From assembly GCA_019187365.1 (NCBI GenBank), contig JABARE010000001.1, positions 372,001-436,000 on the forward strand: 64,000 nucleotides of DNA, given 5' to 3'. Positions 17,103 through 26,279 of this stretch are shown in pieces; position 1 is the stretch's first letter, and every line of letters begins with the position of its first letter. Position numbers and translations under genes: made by a program. The notes under the pieces were generated by a model, which saw nothing but the letters and a program-made list of their open reading frames with translations, did no database searches and was not told the origin of the DNA. The DNA comes from Saprospiraceae bacterium. GTDB taxonomy: Bacteria; Bacteroidota; Bacteroidia; Chitinophagales; Saprospiraceae.

Positions 17103-20003
17103 CTAATCGGTCACCATCCAACGCAGGGACTTTTGTTCCCCTTTGACTTCAATGGCAAGGAAGTAAATTCCCGGTTTCATACCCAAGGTTCCCAAGGGAA
17201 TTTCAAGAGCCTGTCCATAGAATTCATTGCGGTAATGTAAGCCCGAAAGCATATCAAAGATGCTCAGCCGCACCGGTGCCGTTTCCGACAATTGCAATTT
17301 AAGAACAGCGTCCCGGCCAGGATTCGGTTGCAATAGGATTTCACGTAACAAATGAACCTGTTCGTCAGCAACGAGCTCCTTTACTTCATAAGGGCCAAGT
17401 TCTTCCTGGCAGTCGTTACTATCTTCAATGGTGCAGGAGTAATTTCCTGGTGCCAACCCGCTTGCCGGATTGGTAGTTTGCCCATCGCTCCACAGGAAAG
17501 AATATGGGCTGACCCCGCCTACAACATCAAGATAAATACTGCCATCAGCCTTTCCTGCTGTTGCATTCACGACGGAAACATCCCGCATGGCAAGTGCAGC
17601 TGGCTGACGAATCTCAAAGCTGCGCTCGAGTATGGTTCCCTGCTGATCGCTGATCGTAACAGAATAAATTCCAGCTTCAAGCGAGGTGATTTTATCTGCC
17701 TGGGCGCCATTAGACCAGATGTAATTGTAAGGGGGCAATCCTCCCTGAACGGTGAGCGAAATCTGGCCGTCATTGCCTGTGTGGCAACGCACGTGTCTAA
17801 GTTCCCAGTTGGCGAGGGCAAGCACGGATGATATGCCAACCAGCAATGTCTTGCAAATCTGGTGGTTCCCACAATTGTTTTCAACTTCAAGGCAGGCCTC
17901 ATAGGCACCGTCGGCTGCATACGTATGAGTGGGGTTTCGCTCCTGGGATGTCGTCGCGTCGCCAAAGAGCCATAACCAGCGATCGGGAATTCCAACGGAC
18001 TGGTCCTGAAATTGAACATTGCGCACATCGATCGATTGGCTATATACAGCTTCGGGCTTAGCCTGTTCTTCCACCGTAACAGATGTTGTTTCCTTACAAA
18101 AATTGACGAGGTTGCTCACTTCTAAAACGTATTCGCCAGCTTTACCAACCGTTGGGAACAGGGAATGTTCCCCACTGAGGAGGAGTCCGTTATTGGTAGT
18201 CCACAAATAAGAAAATTGAGCCCCCTGCGACGATGCGTTACCATCAATCGCGATCTCCTTTATTGTACAATTAAGGTACCCTTCCGGTTCAGCTTCAGCC
18301 AAAGGCCTCTCCGTGTCAGATGTTACTTCTACGGTATCCCTACTGATGCAGAGGTTGATGGTGTCAAGTACATGGAGTATGTATTTTCCTGAATCACCGA
18401 CTTTTAACAATTCCCCCTTCTGCACAAACGCAGTATCCTTCACTTTGAGCCAGAAGAAATTAACCTGTTTGTCTTTGCTTTTGCCCAAAATCGACGTTTC
18501 TTTGATAAGGCAATTTAGCACCGTATCGCCCACTGCCGATTTATCGGGAAATACGCGTTGGTCGATGACTTCGACAGAATCGTAAGCGACACACTGGCTT
18601 GTACTGTTCTTCACTCTGATCGTATACAGACCGGGCAAATCGACATCCGGTATGATCTCATCCGCGCCGCGGACAATGCGCCCGTTTTTTGAGGTCCACA
18701 GATATTCAATGTCTGTTCCGGTTTCCGACATGGAACCATCGAGCCAAATAGTGTCCTGAATGCAATCGAGGTCTTTGTCTCCACCGGCACTCGCAGCCGG
18801 TTTGTGCGTTACATCAACAAAAACCGAGGTTTGCTCATCGCACCCGTTGGCGTCCGTTACAGTGACTCCGTATGTCGTTCCTCCATAAAGATCTTCGAAA
18901 TAAGGGCTGGACTGCTTTCCGAAGCCCATATCGTATTCATAAGGAGCAACCCCGCCACTCCCTTTTGCCAGGACGGCCCCGTTCACCTGGTCACAGGTTT
19001 CTTTTGTAGAGCTTGCGCTCAAATTCAACAGCGTGGGTTGGTTTAGAGTAAAGGATTTGGTGGTGGTGCATCCGTTTTGATCGGTAACCGTCAAACCATA
19101 AGGGCCGGCCTTAACCCCCGATAAATCCGGTCCGGTTTGCCCGTTAGACCAGGAGAAATTGTAGGGAGGAGTACCAAAATCTACCTGGGTGGTGACGCTG
19201 CCGCTCGGTTCACCGAAGCATGCCACATGGGTTACCTGGGAACTCGTAATGGCAACCCGCTTGGAAGGACCTTCGACTTCAAAGGGACCATAAGACTTAA
19301 AATAGACATTTTGGTCTGTGACCGTCACGGAATAATTGCCACCTGGCAGGTTGTTGAGGTCTTTGGTCGTGGCTCCGTTCGACCATTTGTAGGTCAGCGC
19401 ACCATATCCACCGGTAATAGAAAGTGTGATTTTTCCATTGTCGCCGCATTGGGAATGGACAACATTGGCGGTGGCGTTCAATTTAAAGCTTTTGGTAATC
19501 CAATTTACGTATTCCTGATAGGAACGTGATTTGATCAGCCATGTCCTTTTATCGGGGGAGATAACGTATAGTGTAGGGTAATAGGCAATCGAGTAGTCGC
19601 TTTTAACGCCTGAACCATTGGTGCCCGAAAGATCTGTGATGGGGTATGGTGTACCCGTGACCCAATCGCCCTGGGTGGTATTGTTGCACCCTGCGGGGCC
19701 ATAAAGGCAATTGGTGTTGGTGTTCCAATCCGCCTCGATCATGATTGCCGTGGTTTCAGCAGAAAGATTGTTGTAAACCTGCTCCAAGACGCCGCTGGTT
19801 TTAAACGTCCAGCAAGGCCCACACCAGGTAGCCATGAAGTCCAGGCAGGCAGCCTTGTTGGCACCCATCATATCGTACAGGGTATAACTGTTACCATCGA
19901 TGGTAGTAACCGTAAAATCGGGAGCGGTGGACCCGTCCTGTAGCTGGGAGTAAGCAGGGGAATTCAGCAGAAAAAGGATAAAAACAACGAAAGTCAATTT
20001 CAT
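17103..20003 (-). CDS. Surface protein: thioredoxin-like domain, SprB-like repeats, PKD domain, T9SS sorting domain
   Basis: 966 residues. A signal peptide (MKLTFVVFILFLLNSPAYSQ) leads into a thioredoxin/TlpA-like domain (about 22-175) with an intact redox motif ATWCGPCW (Cys61, Cys64). Five SprB-like repeats follow, recognisable by endings such as YSVTVTDQN, YGLTVTDQNGC, YGVTVTDANGC, YSVTISDQQG and YSCTIEDSNDC. Between them lie three Ig-like modules (for example DCIQDTIWLDGS) and one PKD domain (WLWLFGDATTSQERNPTHTY). The C-terminus LLQPNPGRDAVLKLQL to GIYFLAIEVKGEQ is a T9SS sorting domain. By inference the protein is displayed on the cell surface and may act in adhesion or matrix formation, with the thioredoxin domain catalysing disulfide exchange outside the cell. 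Confidence 0.88.
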   Translation of the reverse strand: MKLTFVVFILFLLNSPAYSQLQDGSTAPDFTVTTIDGNSYTLYDMMGANKAACLDFMATWCGPCWTFKTSGVLEQVYNNLSAETTAIMIEADWNTNTNCLYGPAGCNNTTQGDWVTGTPYPITDLSGTNGSGVKSDYSIAYYPTLYVISPDKRTWLIKSRSYQEYVNWITKSFKLNATANVVHSQCGDNGKITLSITGGYGALTYKWSNGATTKDLNNLPGGNYSVTVTDQNVYFKSYGPFEVEGPSKRVAITSSQVTHVACFGEPSGSVTTQVDFGTPPYNFSWSNGQTGPDLSGVKAGPYGLTVTDQNGCTTTKSFTLNQPTLLNLSASSTKETCDQVNGAVLAKGSGGVAPYEYDMGFGKQSSPYFEDLYGGTTYGVTVTDANGCDEQTSVFVDVTHKPAASAGGDKDLDCIQDTIWLDGSMSETGTDIEYLWTSKNGRIVRGADEIIPDVDLPGLYTIRVKNSTSQCVAYDSVEVIDQRVFPDKSAVGDTVLNCLIKETSILGKSKDKQVNFFWLKVKDTAFVQKGELLKVGDSGKYILHVLDTINLCISRDTVEVTSDTERPLAEAEPEGYLNCTIKEIAIDGNASSQGAQFSYLWTTNNGLLLSGEHSLFPTVGKAGEYVLEVSNLVNFCKETTSVTVEEQAKPEAVYSQSIDVRNVQFQDQSVGIPDRWLWLFGDATTSQERNPTHTYAADGAYEACLEVENNCGNHQICKTLLVGISSVLALANWELRHVRCHTGNDGQISLTVQGGLPPYNYIWSNGAQADKITSLEAGIYSVTISDQQGTILERSFEIRQPAALAMRDVSVVNATAGKADGSIYLDVVGGVSPYSFLWSDGQTTNPASGLAPGNYSCTIEDSNDCQEELGPYEVKELVADEQVHLLREILLQPNPGRDAVLKLQLSETAPVRLSIFDMLSGLHYRNEFYGQALEIPLGTLGMKPGIYFLAIEVKGEQKSLRWMVTD

Positions 20004-20080
20004 ATTGGGGAATTTTGAGTAAAACTAAGCATTATTTCCAAAAACAAAACAAAATCTTTAGCTACGGAGCCAGTGCAAAA

Positions 20081-21418
20081 TTACCTTTTGAAGTTCTTCA
20101 TTTGTTGCATCATAGCTCCCATTCCCTGTCCCTTCGACATTAGGAACATCATTTTTCGCATTTCTTCAAACTGCTTGATAAAAGCGTTGACCTCGTGCAA
20201 AGATCGCCCGCTTCCTTTGGCAATGCGCGTCTTTCTGGCCATGTTGAGCAAATCGGGGTTTGTACGCTCCTGAGGGGTCATACTTTGAATGATCGCCTCG
20301 ACCTTGCCAAAGGCTTTATCGTCAATCTCAACGTTTTTCGAGAGCTGGCCCATCCCTGGCATCATACCCATGAGCTGGGTGATGTCCCCCATTTTTTTGA
20401 TTTGTTGGATCTGTCCGAAGAAATCGTTAAAATCGAACTTGTTCTGCCGGATCTTTTTCTCCATTTTCCGGACCTCCTGCTCGTCAAATTGCTCTTGCGC
20501 TTTCTCTACCAGGCTGACGATATCGCCCATACCAAGGATCCGCTGGGCCATGCGATCCGGATAAAAGACGTCCAGTGCATCGAGTTTTTCACCGGTGGAA
20601 ACGAACTTGATGGGTTTACCGACGGTATATTTAATCGAAAGGGCTGCTCCCCCGCGGGTGTCCCCGTCGAGTTTGGTCAGCACCACCCCATCGAATTGAA
20701 TTCGCTCATAAAAAGCCTGTGCTGTATTGACGGCATCCTGACCCGTCATCGAATCCACTACAAACAAGGTTTCTGAGGGTTTAATCGCCTCCTTCAGCCT
20801 GGAAATTTCATCCATCATCTCCTCATCAACCGAGGTACGGCCAGCCGTATCGACGATCACAACATCAACACCCGTCGATTTTGCTTCCTCCATGGCCCGC
20901 TTGGCTATGGAAACCGGATCTTTGCTTTCCAAATCGGCAAACACCGGAACGCCAACCGTTTCTGCAAGCACCTTTAACTGTTCAATCGCAGCAGGTCTGT
21001 AAACATCACAGGCCGTCAGCAAAACGCTCTTGTTTCGCTTGCTCTTTAAAAAACTGGCCAGCTTGCCGGTAAACGTTGTTTTTCCGGATCCCTGAAGACC
21101 CGCGATGAGGACAATGGCGGGCGAGCCGGAAAGGTTGATGCCCTCAGCCTGGCTGCCCATGAGCTCAACCAGTTCGTCAAAGACAATTTTGACCATGAGC
21201 TCACCCGGCTTCACGGATTTTAGCACATTTTCCGTTCCAAGTGCTTTGTCTTTGACTTTATCTGTAAACTCTTTGGCAATCTTGTAGTTGACATCTGCTT
21301 CTACAAGAGCCCTGCGGATATCCTTAATGGCCTCGGCAACATTCAGTTCCGTAATGCGTCCACTGCCCCGAAGTGATCGAAAAGCCTGCTCCAGGCGCTC
21401 ATTCAGATTCAAAAACAT
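20081..21418 (-). CDS. ffh: Signal recognition particle protein Ffh
   Basis: 445 residues in the usual NG plus M layout. The GTPase has G1 GLQGSGKTTFTGKLA, DVYRPAAIEQL, G3 VDTAGR and G4/G5 TKLDGDTRGGAAL. The M domain is methionine-rich (MGDITQLMGMMPGMG; RKMMFLMSKGQGMGAMMQQM) and binds signal sequences and SRP RNA. Ffh delivers nascent membrane proteins to FtsY and SecYEG. No SRP RNA gene was recognised nearby. It has its own promoter box at 21433-21440. Confidence 0.97.
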   Translation of the reverse strand: MFLNLNERLEQAFRSLRGSGRITELNVAEAIKDIRRALVEADVNYKIAKEFTDKVKDKALGTENVLKSVKPGELMVKIVFDELVELMGSQAEGINLSGSPAIVLIAGLQGSGKTTFTGKLASFLKSKRNKSVLLTACDVYRPAAIEQLKVLAETVGVPVFADLESKDPVSIAKRAMEEAKSTGVDVVIVDTAGRTSVDEEMMDEISRLKEAIKPSETLFVVDSMTGQDAVNTAQAFYERIQFDGVVLTKLDGDTRGGAALSIKYTVGKPIKFVSTGEKLDALDVFYPDRMAQRILGMGDIVSLVEKAQEQFDEQEVRKMEKKIRQNKFDFNDFFGQIQQIKKMGDITQLMGMMPGMGQLSKNVEIDDKAFGKVEAIIQSMTPQERTNPDLLNMARKTRIAKGSGRSLHEVNAFIKQFEEMRKMMFLMSKGQGMGAMMQQMKNFKR

Positions 21419-21432
21419 GCTGAAATTTTTCG

Positions 21433-21440
21433 CAAATATA
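21433..21440 (-). promoter_or_regulatory. -7 promoter box for ffh
   Basis: Minus strand TATATTTG, a full TAnnTTTG match, 14 bases upstream of the ffh ATG. Confidence 0.6.
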
Positions 21441-21474
21441 GGGTATCCGGGACCTTAAGCTGAGCCCCTGTCGT

Positions 21475-22155
21475 TCAGACCTCTTCGCGCAGTTGCATCC
21501 CTTCTAACCGCAAACGAAGGTCCGCAGGCAGGTCATACCGGGAGGACGACAAGCCCGTTGAAACAACAGTCGTTTTTTCCCGAACAACGGTTTCAGAAAT
21601 ACTCACAATCAAACGGTTGCGCTCCACATCTCCCAAATAATCCAAAACATTGTCCAGTAAAAGCAGTCTGGGTTTGCGGATGAGGGCCCGCAACACGGCA
21701 ACCAGCCAACGTTCTGTGGCAGACAAGGACGCGACCTCCCTTTTGATGAGATCCTCCACCCCGAATTTGCCGAGCATTTCCATAACGCAATCATCGTCGT
21801 CCTGATCCCAGGTCCTGTTAGATGATTGGAGTGAAATCAACAGGTTCACTCGAACCGTTTTTTGCAGCAGCAAACCCCCTCCCTGATCCACAAATCCCGT
21901 TTTCCTCCTCAAAATGAGTGCATTCTCGCGGGCAATCGGGAGCAGGGAGTAACCCAGTACTTCCAACTGGCCTTCGCACTCATCGTGCAAGGAAACCAGG
22001 GCTTGCAACAAACTGCTCTTGCCCGAAGCAGGAGGCCCAGTCAGATGATGCCAGGCTCCTTCGGGAACCACCCATTCCAACTGTTGCAGCAGGGGGCGGC
22101 TGCCCCTGTTAATTTGGAGACGGCAAGCTCTTATTGCGTTCAAAGGCAAGCTCAA
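21475..22155 (-). CDS. Divergent FtsE-like ABC ATPase
   Basis: 226 residues from a TTG start; there is no in-frame ATG close by and a -7 box lies just upstream. Overall size and order fit FtsE-type ATPases that pair with FtsX in cell division. Walker A is good (HLTGPPASGKSSLLQAL). The signature motif, however, is LSATERWLVAVLRAL instead of LSGGE, and the Walker B ends LLLLDNVLDYLG, with Asn where the catalytic Glu belongs. The acidic stretch WDQDDDDCVMEML is also unusual. No FtsX-like gene is adjacent. It may be a catalytically slow or non-hydrolysing regulator; that is inference. Confidence 0.75.
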   Translation of the reverse strand: MSLPLNAIRACRLQINRGSRPLLQQLEWVVPEGAWHHLTGPPASGKSSLLQALVSLHDECEGQLEVLGYSLLPIARENALILRRKTGFVDQGGGLLLQKTVRVNLLISLQSSNRTWDQDDDDCVMEMLGKFGVEDLIKREVASLSATERWLVAVLRALIRKPRLLLLDNVLDYLGDVERNRLIVSISETVVREKTTVVSTGLSSSRYDLPADLRLRLEGMQLREEV

Positions 22156-22165
22156 TTTTGATGGT

Positions 22166-22173
22166 CAAAGTTA
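22166..22173 (-). promoter_or_regulatory. -7 promoter box for the FtsE-like ATPase
   Basis: Minus strand TAACTTTG, a full TAnnTTTG match, 10 bases before the TTG start, implying a very short leader. Confidence 0.55.
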
Positions 22174-22262
22174 GACCCGCCTTGCCTTCCAAGACTTCCG
22201 AATGCATCATTTAAACAAAAACGCCTCAGTTTTCTTATTTATCCAGGACGGCTCGATTCCCT

Positions 22263-22270
22263 TAAATTTG
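22263..22270 (+). promoter_or_regulatory. -7 promoter box for the ccm operon
   Basis: TAAATTTG ends only 4 bases before the ccmE ATG at 22275, so the transcription start would fall at or next to the start codon. Confidence 0.6.
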
Positions 22271-22274
22271 CATT

Positions 22275-22673
22275 ATGAAGCGCATTTACTTCCTGTCCAT
22301 TGCATTTATTGCCATCGCCATAGGCCTTTTAATATATGCCTCGAATGACTTTTCTACCTACTCAGGCTTCCAGGAGGCAAGCCGAACGGGCAAACTCGTC
22401 AAAATTGTTGGCCAGTTGGCAAAAGACCAGGAAATCTACTACGAACCTGAGCGGGATGCCAACTTTTTTAGTTTTTACCTGACGGATAAGGACGGATTGA
22501 CCAAAAAAGTGATACTGAAATCTCCTAAACCACAGGATTTTGAGTTGTCAGAGCAGATTGTGCTCACGGGCAAGATGAACGGGGATGTGTTCGAAGCAAA
22601 GACAATGCTCCTCAAATGCCCCTCCAAATACAAGGATGAAGAGATTTACATAAAATCCTCAGCCGGATTATGA
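22275..22673 (+). CDS. ccmE: Cytochrome c maturation heme chaperone CcmE, CxxxY type
   Basis: 132 residues: one N-terminal membrane anchor (IYFLSIAFIAIAIGLLIYAS) and a periplasmic OB-fold domain (GKLVKIVGQLAKDQ; SEQIVLTGKMNGDVFEAKTM). CcmE binds heme covalently and hands it to the CcmF heme lyase. In place of the Hxxx Y heme motif of proteobacterial CcmE it carries CPSKY, the CxxxY motif of the Cys-type CcmE described in archaea and Desulfovibrio. Its stop overlaps the ccmF start (ATGA), indicating translational coupling. Confidence 0.9.
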   Translation: MKRIYFLSIAFIAIAIGLLIYASNDFSTYSGFQEASRTGKLVKIVGQLAKDQEIYYEPERDANFFSFYLTDKDGLTKKVILKSPKPQDFELSEQIVLTGKMNGDVFEAKTMLLKCPSKYKDEEIYIKSSAGL

Positions 22674-25504
22674 GTGGCATTGAGTATGCCAACGAGCATA
22701 TCTGGATCCATTACACCGGCCACTTTTTACTCTTAACGGCCTTTCTGAGTGCACTCTATGCGGTCTTTGCGCATGTTCTTTCCATTCGCAGCCATGCACT
22801 GAACTGGAAAGATGCCGTCCGCGTCGCCTTCTGGGTGCACCTTGCCTCCATTTACCTTGCCATCGCCTTACTGTTATTCATACTCTACAAAAAGTATTTT
22901 GCATATGAATACGTTTGGGCACATGCATCAGCAGATTTGCCTCTACGGTATATTCTGGCGGCATTCTGGGAGGGACAGGAAGGCAGTTTTCTTCTTTGGT
23001 TGTTCTGGAATGGTGCATTCGGAATTTACTTTGTCCGGCAGACCCGTCCGATTCGTCTCACCGTATTGGTGGTGTTGCTTGGAGTGAATGCGCTGCTCAC
23101 CAGCATGCTGCTGGGCATACACCTTGGCGATTTCAAAATTGGAAGCAGTCCGTTTTTGCTGCTGAGGCATAGCATGGACCTTCCCCTGTTCAACAACGCT
23201 GATTATGCCCGTTTGATTGAAGGGAATGGGCTCAACCCACTGTTGCAAAACTATTGGATGACCATCCATCCCCCGGTTCTCTTCCTGGGGTTTGCCTCTA
23301 CGCTGGCCCCTTTTGCTTACGCTTGTGCTGCGCTGATCCACCAGGACTGGAAAGCCTTCATAAAAGAGTCCCTTCCCTGGGCGGCAGGATCTGCCTTCGC
23401 GCTGGGGGCCGGCATCCTGATGGGGGCTGCGTGGGCTTACGAAGCTCTGAGTTTTGGAGGTTATTGGGCATGGGATCCCGTAGAAAACATGTCCCTGGCT
23501 CCGTGGCTTATCCTTCTGGCCGGATTGCACACAAACCTCGTTTCCAGGGCTAGCGGACATTCGATCCGGGCAACCCTTTGGCTGTATGCCCTGAGTTTTG
23601 TTTTTGTGTGTTACTCTTCCTATTTAACCCGCAGTGGAGTCCTTGGAGACAGCTCTGCTCATGCTTTTACGGAAATGGGGCTGGAAGGACAACTCGTATT
23701 GCTTTGCCTGGTTGCCTGCCTGCTCCCGATAATCTTATTTATACGATTTGGCCGTGGGATCCCCAGCCTTCCAGAAGAAGAGAGCATTCGCTCCCGCGAA
23801 TTCTGGATGTACATCGGCAGCCTGGTTCTGCTTTTTAGCGCACTGCTCATGACGTTTACCACGTCCATTCCAGTCTATAACAAGATGCTTGACCTTGTGG
23901 GAAGCCTTTCGGGAAATGACCTGAGTAATCTTCGCCGCAGCATGCCTCTGGACCCGGTAGCACATCACAATCAATTCCAGCTTTGGACAGCCCTTTTTAT
24001 GGCCATGTTATCGGGTGCTTCGACTTTTCTACGTTATCGCAGCGGCCAATCCAAAGGGGATGTCAATGGTTTTTTCAAATTGCTGACAACGTCATTGGTG
24101 CTGTCTGTGTTGGCGGCCTGGCTGTTAAAATGGCTGGCCTTCCCCGAATTGCACTGGAGTCACCTCTTGTTGCTTTGGTCATCCTTTTTCAGCGTGGCGT
24201 CCGCACTATTGTTCTTAGCAACCGCCAGGGGCCTACTGCTTCGCAAAAGCGCCGTGGCCATTTCCCACGCAGGATTTGGCATCTTACTATTGGGAATAGT
24301 ATTTACGGGAGTCAACAAGCGGTACTTGTCGACTAACCAATTTGCACAAGAGGGACTTTGGAACGAAGGCGAAGGAGAAGACCTCAGTAAATACCTTACG
24401 CTGATCCGGCAAGAGCCGATGTATATGAAGGATTATTGGGTGGAATACACCAGCGACACATTTGTACATACGATTCGACACTACGCGCTGAAGTTTTGGA
24501 AAGAAGACAGCTCCGGCCTCCGCACGGATTCATTTACGCTCCATCCCCAAATCCAGTACGACAACAAAGTGAGCAAGGTTGCTGCTGCCAACCCCAGCAT
24601 ACGCAGAAAAGTTGAAGGCGACCTCTTCGCGCTGGTAGCGCAGATCCCACAATCCCAGGTGGACATTGAATCTGCCCAACGCGCGGAAGACAGTTTGCGT
24701 TACCGCAGGGTCTGGCTGGCACAAGAGGATTCTGTGGCGACAGATCTGGCCAGCTACCAACTGGTCAGGCAGCACCATAATTTGCCCGTTACCGATTTTG
24801 AACGCAAACCTGGCGACCAGGTCATCTCCGCTGATTTGCTGGTGAAGCGTCATGACGACAGCAGACTTTTTCGTACGACGTCTTCCATTCTTTTCCGGGA
24901 CGAATTGGTCTACCGATTCCCGGCCCGCATTGATGCCATGGGCGTCCGGATTCAAATACCCGATACCGCCATTGAGGCAAAACTCCCCGCATTTAAAGAC
25001 GTGAACTGGAGCGACATACAGATGCACATTGGAGACAGCATTGTACTTCCAAACGGCATGCAGCTCCAGTTGCTCAACGTTCACCGTGAAGGCGCAGACA
25101 GCACCCATAGCAGCGAATCCAAAATGGCATTTCAAGTCATTGCTGATATACAACTGCAGAGTGGACAGGAACACTTCCCCCTCAAACCTCGGTTTGTGCT
25201 TCGCGGGAACCAGGTAATATCGCCACCCGCCAGCTGCATCCATCCGGGATTCAGCATCCGGTTTGTTCGCATTGATCCCGCCACGGAGCGGATGCATTTT
25301 GAATATGCTCTGTTCGACCTTTCTTCCGACCAGGTAGCCATCCCGCTTGACATCGCAGAGAATGGGCCGCGCACAGATTTTATCGTGATACAAGTGATCA
25401 CTTTCCCTTGGATCAGCCTGGTATGGCTGGGAGCCATCATGATGGTGGCCGGCTTACTGGTGTCATCGTTTGTGAACCGAAACGCCCTGGGCCATGCAGC
25501 TTGA
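22670..25504 (+). CDS. ccmF: Cytochrome c heme lyase subunit CcmF/CcsA family
   Basis: 944 residues, a polytopic membrane protein with more than ten hydrophobic segments. The heme-handling WWD region reads FGGYWAWDPVENMSLAPWL, and the conserved WEGQEGSFLLWLFW is present near residue 100. A large periplasmic insertion (about residues 550-910) precedes the last membrane helix (IQVITFPWISLVWLGAIMMV). CcmF attaches heme to CxxCH motifs of apocytochromes c together with CcmE. It overlaps ccmE by 4 bases and the next gene by 11, so the four genes form one operon. Confidence 0.93.
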   Translation: MSGIEYANEHIWIHYTGHFLLLTAFLSALYAVFAHVLSIRSHALNWKDAVRVAFWVHLASIYLAIALLLFILYKKYFAYEYVWAHASADLPLRYILAAFWEGQEGSFLLWLFWNGAFGIYFVRQTRPIRLTVLVVLLGVNALLTSMLLGIHLGDFKIGSSPFLLLRHSMDLPLFNNADYARLIEGNGLNPLLQNYWMTIHPPVLFLGFASTLAPFAYACAALIHQDWKAFIKESLPWAAGSAFALGAGILMGAAWAYEALSFGGYWAWDPVENMSLAPWLILLAGLHTNLVSRASGHSIRATLWLYALSFVFVCYSSYLTRSGVLGDSSAHAFTEMGLEGQLVLLCLVACLLPIILFIRFGRGIPSLPEEESIRSREFWMYIGSLVLLFSALLMTFTTSIPVYNKMLDLVGSLSGNDLSNLRRSMPLDPVAHHNQFQLWTALFMAMLSGASTFLRYRSGQSKGDVNGFFKLLTTSLVLSVLAAWLLKWLAFPELHWSHLLLLWSSFFSVASALLFLATARGLLLRKSAVAISHAGFGILLLGIVFTGVNKRYLSTNQFAQEGLWNEGEGEDLSKYLTLIRQEPMYMKDYWVEYTSDTFVHTIRHYALKFWKEDSSGLRTDSFTLHPQIQYDNKVSKVAAANPSIRRKVEGDLFALVAQIPQSQVDIESAQRAEDSLRYRRVWLAQEDSVATDLASYQLVRQHHNLPVTDFERKPGDQVISADLLVKRHDDSRLFRTTSSILFRDELVYRFPARIDAMGVRIQIPDTAIEAKLPAFKDVNWSDIQMHIGDSIVLPNGMQLQLLNVHREGADSTHSSESKMAFQVIADIQLQSGQEHFPLKPRFVLRGNQVISPPASCIHPGFSIRFVRIDPATERMHFEYALFDLSSDQVAIPLDIAENGPRTDFIVIQVITFPWISLVWLGAIMMVAGLLVSSFVNRNALGHAA

Positions 25505-26279
25505 CATTGTACTGGTGGGGTCGGGAAATGTGGCGGCGAGCATTGGCCCGGCATTGCAACAGCGAGGACACCGCATTCTCCAACTTTTTTCACGCACACA
25601 TGAGCATGCCGCGAAACTTGGTTCTGAACTGGGAACGGCTTATACCAACAGGATCGAAGAGATCTTACCAAACGCAGGATTTTACCTGTTGTGCCTGAAA
25701 GACGACGCCATTCCCGCTTTTAGCGAACAGCTTTCCAGACACTTGCCCCCCCAGGTTCTCATTGCGCATACCAGCGGAGTCAATGGCCCGGAGTTAATAG
25801 ATCCCCATTTTAAAAAACGCTCCCTCTTTTATCCATTGCAGAGTTTCAGCCGCGGCATTACTCCCGATTGGTCCCGCATACCCTTTTTCATAGAAGGCGA
25901 TAGCAGTACCCTGATCATACTCGAGCAATTGGCGCACACCATCAGTCATCGCGTTTATCAGATGCGGCCTGAAATTCGAACACACCTGCACCTGGCATCG
26001 GTTTTTGCAAACAATTTCAGCAATTATAACCTGTACATCGCGCAACAAATCCTTTCCCAGTGCGATGTTCCCTTTGATGTGATTTGCCCTCTGGTTGAAG
26101 AAACCGTGTCCAAAGCATTTCGGATTGGACCATTTGCCGCGCAAACCGGTCCTGCCAGACGATCGGATTCCAGCACAATTGAAAAGCACATACGCTTGTT
26201 AGTCAGTCACTTTCCTCAATACCGGGCACTTTACAAAAAGTACTCGGAGCTCATTTCTTTTACCTTCAGAAAATCATGA
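25494..26279 (+). CDS. Rossmann-fold protein with DUF2520 domain
   Basis: 261 residues. The N-terminal half is a dinucleotide-binding Rossmann domain (LDIVLVGSGNVAASIGPAL, then FYLLCLKDDAIPAF and HTSGVNGPELI). The C-terminal half is the helical DUF2520 domain (HLASVFANNFSNYNLYIAQQIL; GPARRSDSSTIEKH). The layout is that of NADP-dependent beta-hydroxyacid-dehydrogenase-like oxidoreductases, but the substrate of this family is unknown. It overlaps ccmF by 11 bases and the next ORF by 4, so it is translated from the cytochrome c maturation operon. A functional link to cytochrome c is only suggested by that position. Confidence 0.85.
   Translation: MQLDIVLVGSGNVAASIGPALQQRGHRILQLFSRTHEHAAKLGSELGTAYTNRIEEILPNAGFYLLCLKDDAIPAFSEQLSRHLPPQVLIAHTSGVNGPELIDPHFKKRSLFYPLQSFSRGITPDWSRIPFFIEGDSSTLIILEQLAHTISHRVYQMRPEIRTHLHLASVFANNFSNYNLYIAQQILSQCDVPFDVICPLVEETVSKAFRIGPFAAQTGPARRSDSSTIEKHIRLLVSHFPQYRALYKKYSELISFTFRKS

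Noticed and set aside
24530..25393. 287-codon frame antisense to ccmF
   Set aside because: Inside the conserved ccmF gene, with no signal, domain or promoter.
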